Positions 59,760 to 64,000 of a DNA stretch of 64,000 bases are shown one piece after another. The DNA is from an uncultured Eubacterium sp. GTDB taxonomy: Bacteria; Bacillota; Clostridia; Lachnospirales; Lachnospiraceae. The notes beneath the pieces are model-generated. The model was not told the DNA's origin and made no database searches. It saw only the letters and a program-made list of their open reading frames with translations. Made by a program: the position numbers and the translations under genes. The stretch is taken from assembly GCA_934358495.1 (NCBI GenBank), contig CAKRKO010000004.1, positions 1 to 64,000 on the forward strand, given 5' to 3'. Numbering within the stretch: position 1 is the stretch's first letter; every line of letters starts with the position of its first letter.

Positions 59760-61151
59760 TTAAATCATATGCAGCACATGGATCAGCAGCAGCCATGCGA
59801 GTCCATAGTAAGTGATAACAGCAACCAGGTCATTGACGGTTGTAATCAGCGGACCGGAAGCAACCGCAGGATCGATTTTGATCTTGTGGAAAAACATCGG
59901 GATCAGAGTGCCAACCATACTGGAGATCACCATGGCTACCATCAGGGAAAATCCAACGCAGCCGGAGATTAAAAATGCATGTCCCATCGGATAATGTTTT
60001 AACATACAGATGTAAAGTCCGATAAATACGAAGGAGAGGATTCCGAGGAAAAGTCCGTTCAGGAATCCGACTTTCATTTCTTTTAAAACAAGGTTAAATT
60101 TCTGCTTTGCGGTCAGTGTTTCATCTACCAGAACGCGGATAGTAACGGCCAGAGACTGAGTACCAACGTTTCCTGCCATATCAAGAATCAGGGATTGGAA
60201 ACACATAACGATCGGAAGTACGGCTACAACTGTCTCAAATACTCCGACCACGGAGGATACCGCCATGCCGAGAAAAAGCAGGATGATCAGCCACGGCAGA
60301 CGTTTTTTGATACTGGTGGATGTTTTTTCGTGCAAATCTTCTTCTGCGGTCAAACCGGCCAGTTTTGCATAATCCTCACCCAGCTCATCATCTACAGCTT
60401 CCACGATATCCTGGGCAGTCAGAATACCGATCAGTTTTCCACTGTCAGTCAGAACCGGCAGAGAATCTTCTGCATAATCTTTGATTGTTTCGATACAGTT
60501 ATCAATTTTTTCATGATCAGTTACATATGGATAGGAAGTACTGATGATGTTTTCCAGATCATCACTTTCTCTTGCAACGATCAGATCTTTTAAATCTATG
60601 GCACCATAAAATTTATCGGCATCATCTACCACATAAACCGTGGAGATATTGTCATTTTCACCGGCCTGTGCCACCAGTTCCCGCATGGCCTGACGGATAC
60701 TCAGATCTTTGCGGATGGCTACGAAGTTTGTTGTCATCATACTTCCGATTTCATCCTCATCATAGGAGAGGATCAGTCGGATGTCATGACTGGAATCTGC
60801 ATCCAGAAGTTTTACAATTCTTTCCTTGGCGGATGCTTCCATCTGCTCCAGTATATCTACCGCATCATCAGAATCCATGAAGGATACGATCTTTGCAGCC
60901 TGGTTGATGCTGAGCTCAGACAAATACTGTGTCGGTGTTTCGAGATAGGAAAAAATCTCTGCAAGCCTTTCGGCACCGAGTACCGGGTACAGTTTTTTGC
61001 GCTGCTGTGGTGACAGTAGTTCCAGTGCATCCGCAATATCTCTCTCATGATAGTCATTCAGCCGATCCAGCAGGACTTCATTTTTTAACGGGCTCTGAAT
61101 GATTTTCAGTAATTCTTCTGCATAGTTTGGTCTTTTTAATGTTTTTTTCAT
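59760..61151 (-). CDS. mgtE: magnesium transporter MgtE
   Basis: A 463-aa Mg2+ channel/transporter. The N-terminal superhelical domain (residues about 20-140), two CBS domains (about 145-265; TVYVVDDADKFYGAIDLKDL, VLTDSGKLIGILTAQDI), the plug helix and five membrane spans are all present. The characteristic pore motif DMAGNVGTQSLAVTIR is visible. GTCAGGAGGAAATGAG precedes the ATG. Known MgtE is gated by cytosolic Mg2+ through the CBS domains. Here it also has a leader of over 500 nt with a terminator-like hairpin and a small upstream ORF. Confidence 0.95.
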   Translation of the reverse strand: MKKTLKRPNYAEELLKIIQSPLKNEVLLDRLNDYHERDIADALELLSPQQRKKLYPVLGAERLAEIFSYLETPTQYLSELSINQAAKIVSFMDSDDAVDILEQMEASAKERIVKLLDADSSHDIRLILSYDEDEIGSMMTTNFVAIRKDLSIRQAMRELVAQAGENDNISTVYVVDDADKFYGAIDLKDLIVARESDDLENIISTSYPYVTDHEKIDNCIETIKDYAEDSLPVLTDSGKLIGILTAQDIVEAVDDELGEDYAKLAGLTAEEDLHEKTSTSIKKRLPWLIILLFLGMAVSSVVGVFETVVAVLPIVMCFQSLILDMAGNVGTQSLAVTIRVLVDETLTAKQKFNLVLKEMKVGFLNGLFLGILSFVFIGLYICMLKHYPMGHAFLISGCVGFSLMVAMVISSMVGTLIPMFFHKIKIDPAVASGPLITTVNDLVAVITYYGLAWLLLIHVLHMI

Positions 61152-61204
61152 CTCATTTCCTCCTGACAGCCCTCAGAATTAGATGAAGTTGAAGTCTTCT
61201 TATG

Positions 61205-61319
61205 GAAGAATTCCATCGTATTTCTGAAAAAAGGGCATAAAAAATCACCGCTTTACGAAATTCCGAAAGCTAATGTTACAGTTGCAGACTGTGCAGTATA
61301 GGAATTCTTTATGCGGTGG
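61205..61319 (-). promoter_or_regulatory. attenuator-like hairpins in the mgtE leader
   Basis: On the minus strand CACCGCATAAAGAATTCC (61318-61301) can pair with GGAATTTCGTAAAGCGGTG (61265-61247), followed by ATTTTTTATG, forming an intrinsic terminator before mgtE. A downstream GGAATTCTT (about 61214-61206) can pair instead with the AAGAATTCC of the 5' arm. This gives mutually exclusive structures. It does not resemble the M-box in primary sequence. Confidence 0.5.
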
Positions 61320-61461
61320 AAGTAAATTGAATAAAGTTATAGAGATTAATGCGCAGTCCAAGTGAGAAAATGAATATGTAATATATATAAATTAAAATGA
61401 ACTGGCATTCTGTATAGTTTTATATCAATCTTATATTCAGTTGGAAATGAAAATGCAGAGA

Positions 61462-61551
61462 TCAGTGAATTACATGGAACAGCTGCATATTCAGTTTCCA
61501 TTGTCTGCCACCGCAGATCATACTTCGTCCTGTACTATCACAATTGTCCAT
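61462..61551 (-). CDS. 29-aa small ORF in the mgtE leader
   Basis: A 29-codon frame starting MDNCDSTGRSMIC and ending QLFHVIH, preceded by an almost ideal SD (AGGAGGTG, 5 nt before ATG). It has its own strong promoter 105-140 bp upstream. The two cysteines are nine residues apart. It lies 310 bp before mgtE on the same strand. It could be a leader peptide that senses translation, a small regulatory protein or a peptide signal. I do not recognise a family. The quality of its promoter and SD is the main argument that it is translated. Confidence 0.55.
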   Translation of the reverse strand: MDNCDSTGRSMICGGRQWKLNMQLFHVIH

Positions 61552-61659
61552 GATCACACCTCCTGTTGAAAATTTTTGAACTCTTTTGTAAAAGAGTTTT
61601 TGGATTTGAATTATTGTAAATTTGAATTGTTTTCAGCTATTTGCTTCAAAACCTTGGTC

Positions 61660-61688
61660 AGTTTAATACGAAAAAATAGATTCGTCAA
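61660..61688 (-). promoter_or_regulatory. promoter of the 29-aa ORF and mgtE leader
   Basis: On the minus strand TTGACG (61688-61683), 17 bp, TAAACT (61665-61660). A small hairpin ACTCTTTT/AAAAGAGT follows in the leader, just before the SD. Confidence 0.65.
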
Positions 61689-61723
61689 GAAAAAAATGAT
61701 TATTTACGAAAAATTTACAGAAA

Positions 61724-61769
61724 AATAAGGATCCTACATAATATGGTGATACGTTAGAATCCTTATTTG
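61724..61769 (-). terminator. terminator downstream of the hydrophobic peptide gene
   Basis: AATAAGGAT pairs with ATCCTTATT around a 25-30 nt loop. On the minus strand it is followed by TTTCTG. It separates the 23-aa peptide gene from the promoter of the mgtE leader. Confidence 0.65.
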
Positions 61770-61811
61770 AGACTATGTTTTTCAATTATTGTATGAAAAA
61801 GCGGGGTGTGT

Positions 61812-61817
61812 TATAGT
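61812..61817 (+). promoter_or_regulatory. plus-strand promoter antisense to the hydrophobic peptide gene
   Basis: TTGTAT (61789-61794), 17 bp, extended -10 TGTTATAGT (hexamer 61812-61817). The start would be near 61824, so the RNA would be antisense to the whole 23-codon frame and its SD before reaching the DUF2085 gene. Confidence 0.45.
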
Positions 61818-61821
61818 AGTC

Positions 61822-61893
61822 TTAGTTTTTTAGATATTTACATAATACACAGATTACTAAAATAGCAATGATGACTAATAAAATGTATAGCAT
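61822..61893 (-). CDS. 23-aa hydrophobic peptide (possible type I toxin or small membrane protein)
   Basis: A 23-codon frame beginning MLYILLVIIAILVICVLC and ending in the charged tail KYLKN, that is one membrane span plus a positive C-terminus. SD AAAGGAG is 7 nt before the ATG. A terminator follows about 50 nt downstream, and a predicted antisense promoter points across the gene from its 3' side. These are the traits of type I toxin-antitoxin peptides and of some small accessory membrane proteins. It was too short for routine ORF calling. No sequence family is recognised. Confidence 0.5.
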   Translation of the reverse strand: MLYILLVIIAILVICVLCKYLKN

Positions 61894-61910
61894 ATAATTC
61901 TCCTTTGTTT

Positions 61911-62258
61911 ATGAATAAGAAACCAATCAGATATATAAAAGAAAATTTTGGAAAAATACCATTTTGCAATGAAAAACCGGATACCGCGCCACATTTAGGA
62001 AAATTTTGTTTTCCTGTCTGCTGGCGTTGTTTTGCATTAATTACCAGTATTCTTATAACGTATCTGGTAGCACATGTTTGGTTGAACATGATATTTCCAC
62101 TGTGGATATCATTTGTTATGATATGCCCGACCGTTATTGATGGAATTGCTCAATATATATTTGGTATCCTGAGCAACAATCCACGGCGATGTATTACTGG
62201 TATTATTAGCGGAATAGGGATTACAATGACAATCCTGCATATACCACAATACTTTTAA
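61911..62258 (+). CDS. DUF2085-like membrane protein
   Basis: A 115-aa membrane protein with two or three spans (CFALITSILITYLVAHVW, MIFPLWISFVMICPTVIDG, ITGIISGIGITMTIL). The pattern GKFCFPVCWRCF followed by a PxxxDG segment and a later RRCITGIISG is that of DUF2085 proteins, whose function is unknown. No SD precedes the ATG at 61911 (or the in-frame TTG at 61905), because that segment is the SD of the opposite-strand peptide. Translation start is therefore uncertain. Confidence 0.65.
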   Translation: MNKKPIRYIKENFGKIPFCNEKPDTAPHLGKFCFPVCWRCFALITSILITYLVAHVWLNMIFPLWISFVMICPTVIDGIAQYIFGILSNNPRRCITGIISGIGITMTILHIPQYF

Positions 62259-62402
62259 TATATCTGTAACCATTAAAACATGTAAATTATATCATTGATT
62301 CAATGATTTGTATAGGACGAAATATGAATAATATTTTATGAATTTGGAGAATGAATAATTTGAAGAAATTGAGAAATGCGAAACAATGTTTAGATTAAAA
62401 AA

Positions 62403-62440
62403 GTACAGAACAAACATTCGGTTTGTTCTGTACTTTTTTC
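62403..62440. terminator. terminator between DUF2085 and uvrB
   Basis: GTACAGAACAAAC (62403-62415) pairs perfectly with GTTTGTTCTGTAC (62421-62433) around ATTCG and is followed by TTTTTT; A-run on the other side. Confidence 0.9.
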
Positions 62441-62534
62441 CATATGAATGATATACTAATCGGGTAACAATACTAAGAAAGTAAAAACATGACAGCTATT
62501 TACGATATAAATCAGATTCACTCAGGAGGTCTGC

Positions 62535-64000
62535 ATGGATCATTTTGAATTAGTTTCACAATACAAACCAACCGGCGATCAGCCGCAGGCAATCGCGGAA
62601 CTGGTGGAAGGTTTCAGGGAAGGCAATCAGTTTGAAACCCTGCTTGGTGTCACTGGTTCCGGTAAGACATTCACTATGGCGAATGTCATTCAGCAACTGA
62701 ATAAACCGACGCTGATCATTGCACATAATAAGACATTGGCAGCGCAGCTTTACGGGGAAATGAAGGAATTCTTCCCGAACAATGCCGTTGAGTATTTTGT
62801 CTCCTACTATGATTATTACCAGCCGGAGGCCTATGTCCCATCCACTGACACATACATTGCAAAGGATTCAGCAATCAATGAAGAAATCGACAAGCTGCGT
62901 TTGTCTGCCACAGCCGCACTGACGGAGCGCAGCGACGTCATCATCGTATCCAGTGTTTCCTGTATTTATGGTCTGGGAAGTCCGGTGGATTATCAGAACA
63001 TGATGGTTTCTCTGCGCCCGGGGATGGAACGTGACCGTGACGATGTGATCCGACAGCTCATTGACATTCAGTATATGAGAAATGATATGGATTTTCATCG
63101 TGGTACGTTTCGGGTGCGTGGCGATGTACTGGAGATTTTTCCTGCAAATAATACAGATACGGCAGTGCGTGTGGAATTTTTCGGAGATGAGATTGACCGG
63201 ATCACGGAAATCGATGTGCTGACCGGTGAGATCAAGAGCCGGTTGGAGCACTGTGCAATATTTCCGGCATCTCATTATGTTGTTCCGCAGGAAAAAATCA
63301 ACCAGGCCACGGTTGAGATTGAAAAAGAGATGGAAGAGCGGGTGCGCTATTTTAAAGGAGAAGATAAACTGATTGAAGCACAGCGTATCGCGGAGCGCAC
63401 GAATTTTGATATTGAAATGTTGCGTGAAACTGGTTTTTGCAGCGGTATTGAGAACTATTCGAGACATCTGGCAGGACTGGAGCCGGGAGTTCCACCTTAT
63501 ACGCTGATTGATTATTTCCCAGATGAGTTTCTGATCATTGTGGACGAGTCTCATATCACGATTCCGCAAGTGCGTGGCATGTATGCGGGCGATCAGTCGA
63601 GAAAATCGACACTGGTTGATTATGGTTTCCGTCTGCCGTCGGCAAAGGATAACCGCCCGTTGAATTTTGAAGAATTTGAGAGCAAGATCGACCAGATGCT
63701 GTTTGTTTCTGCAACACCGAATGTATATGAGAAAGAGCATGAACTGCTGCGTGCGGAGCAGATTATCCGACCAACCGGTCTGCTGGATCCTTATGTGGAG
63801 GTTCGACCGGTAGAGGGACAGATCGATGATCTGATCGGTGAGGTCAATAAGGAAACTTCCGCAGGTCATAAAGTGCTGATTACGACATTGACAAAGAAAA
63901 TGGCAGAGGATCTGACGGATTATATGCGTGAGATCGGTATTCGTGTCAAATACCTGCATTCTGATATTGATACCCTGGAGCGTGCGGAGATTATCCGTGA
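62535..64000 (+). CDS. uvrB: excinuclease ABC subunit B (partial, cut by window end)
   Basis: The first 488 residues of UvrB, the helicase-like damage-verification subunit of nucleotide excision repair. It starts [20 protein letters not shown]. Walker A is [12 protein letters not shown], the beta-hairpin region contains [18 protein letters not shown], Walker B is [11 protein letters not shown], and the frame runs without interruption into helicase motif segments [18 protein letters not shown] and [24 protein letters not shown] precedes the ATG by 4 nt. The usual neighbour uvrA would lie beyond the window. Confidence 0.97.
   Translation, partial: MDHFELVSQYKPTGDQPQAIAELVEGFREGNQFETLLGVTGSGKTFTMANVIQQLNKPTLIIAHNKTLAAQLYGEMKEFFPNNAVEYFVSYYDYYQPEAYVPSTDTYIAKDSAINEEIDKLRLSATAALTERSDVIIVSSVSCIYGLGSPVDYQNMMVSLRPGMERDRDDVIRQLIDIQYMRNDMDFHRGTFRVRGDVLEIFPANNTDTAVRVEFFGDEIDRITEIDVLTGEIKSRLEHCAIFPASHYVVPQEKINQATVEIEKEMEERVRYFKGEDKLIEAQRIAERTNFDIEMLRETGFCSGIENYSRHLAGLEPGVPPYTLIDYFPDEFLIIVDESHITIPQVRGMYAGDQSRKSTLVDYGFRLPSAKDNRPLNFEEFESKIDQMLFVSATPNVYEKEHELLRAEQIIRPTGLLDPYVEVRPVEGQIDDLIGEVNKETSAGHKVLITTLTKKMAEDLTDYMREIGIRVKYLHSDIDTLERAEIIR

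Noticed and set aside
61152..61560. M-box (ykoK) Mg2+ riboswitch before mgtE
   Set aside because: The conserved M-box sequence blocks were not found by eye; only generic hairpins are visible. A covariance search would settle it.
62403..62440. LexA/SOS box before uvrB
   Set aside because: The GAAC...GTTC-like sequence is simply the two arms of a perfect terminator hairpin and does not match GAACN4GTTY.

Overview
The window is about 64 kb of a low-to-mid GC Firmicutes chromosome. It is best explained as a spore-forming, strictly anaerobic gut Clostridium of the family Lachnospiraceae. The evidence is the block hup-rqcP-yabP-yabQ-divIC-spoIIE-tilS-hpt-ftsH, butyrate kinase, an archaeal-type ProRS under a T-box, 2-hydroxyacyl-CoA dehydratase-type proteins, a CotS-like protein, and paired HK/RR systems of the usual Lachnospiraceae type. 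Genus cannot be fixed by eye. I saw no rRNA, tRNA, prophage, insertion sequence or true CRISPR array.

Layout. 0-6.3 kb (minus strand): a tightly packed four-gene operon with a FAAL-like adenylation / carrier / thioester-reductase protein followed by three proteins of the activase and HgdB/DUF2229 families. I think this is the most interesting metabolic system here. 6.4-12.7 kb: T-box-proS, cca, a CotS-like pseudokinase, phosphoglucomutase. 12.8-21 kb: the sporulation/division/housekeeping block, with a probable sigma-E promoter inside a terminator hairpin before yabP and a Spo0A-type promoter before spoIIE. 21.4-32 kb: cytoplasmic GH13 enzyme, BlaI/BlaR1-like pair, an FRG-like protein behind four phased Spo0A-box-like sites, LCP protein, L25/Ctc, butyrate kinase, a membrane GT2. 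32.4-46.3 kb: OmpR/histidine kinase pair, MerR-type regulator, GH20 hexosaminidase, YfhO, LrgAB, GDPD, MATE. 46.3-53 kb: small unknown protein, 76-bp tandem repeats, a trigger-factor-like PPIase without ribosome-binding domain, a GntR/ABC operon, YbjQ, DegV, and a minus-strand promoter followed by a six-unit repeat array. 53-64 kb: secA, a second two-component system divergent from a phloretin/DAPG-hydrolase-family gene, mgtE with a long leader carrying a 29-codon SD-preceded ORF and an attenuator-like hairpin, a 23-codon hydrophobic peptide gene, DUF2085, and the start of uvrB.

Intergenic space is unusually structured. It holds several families of dispersed hairpin repeats, including terminator-like hairpins whose stems vary while the apical core is conserved, a 187-bp MITE-like element, and short repeats shared between distant gaps. 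The candidates most worth following are the FAAL-reductase/HgdB operon, the transcribed repeat array at 52.0-52.4 kb, the conserved-loop terminator hairpins, and the two small peptide genes near mgtE.
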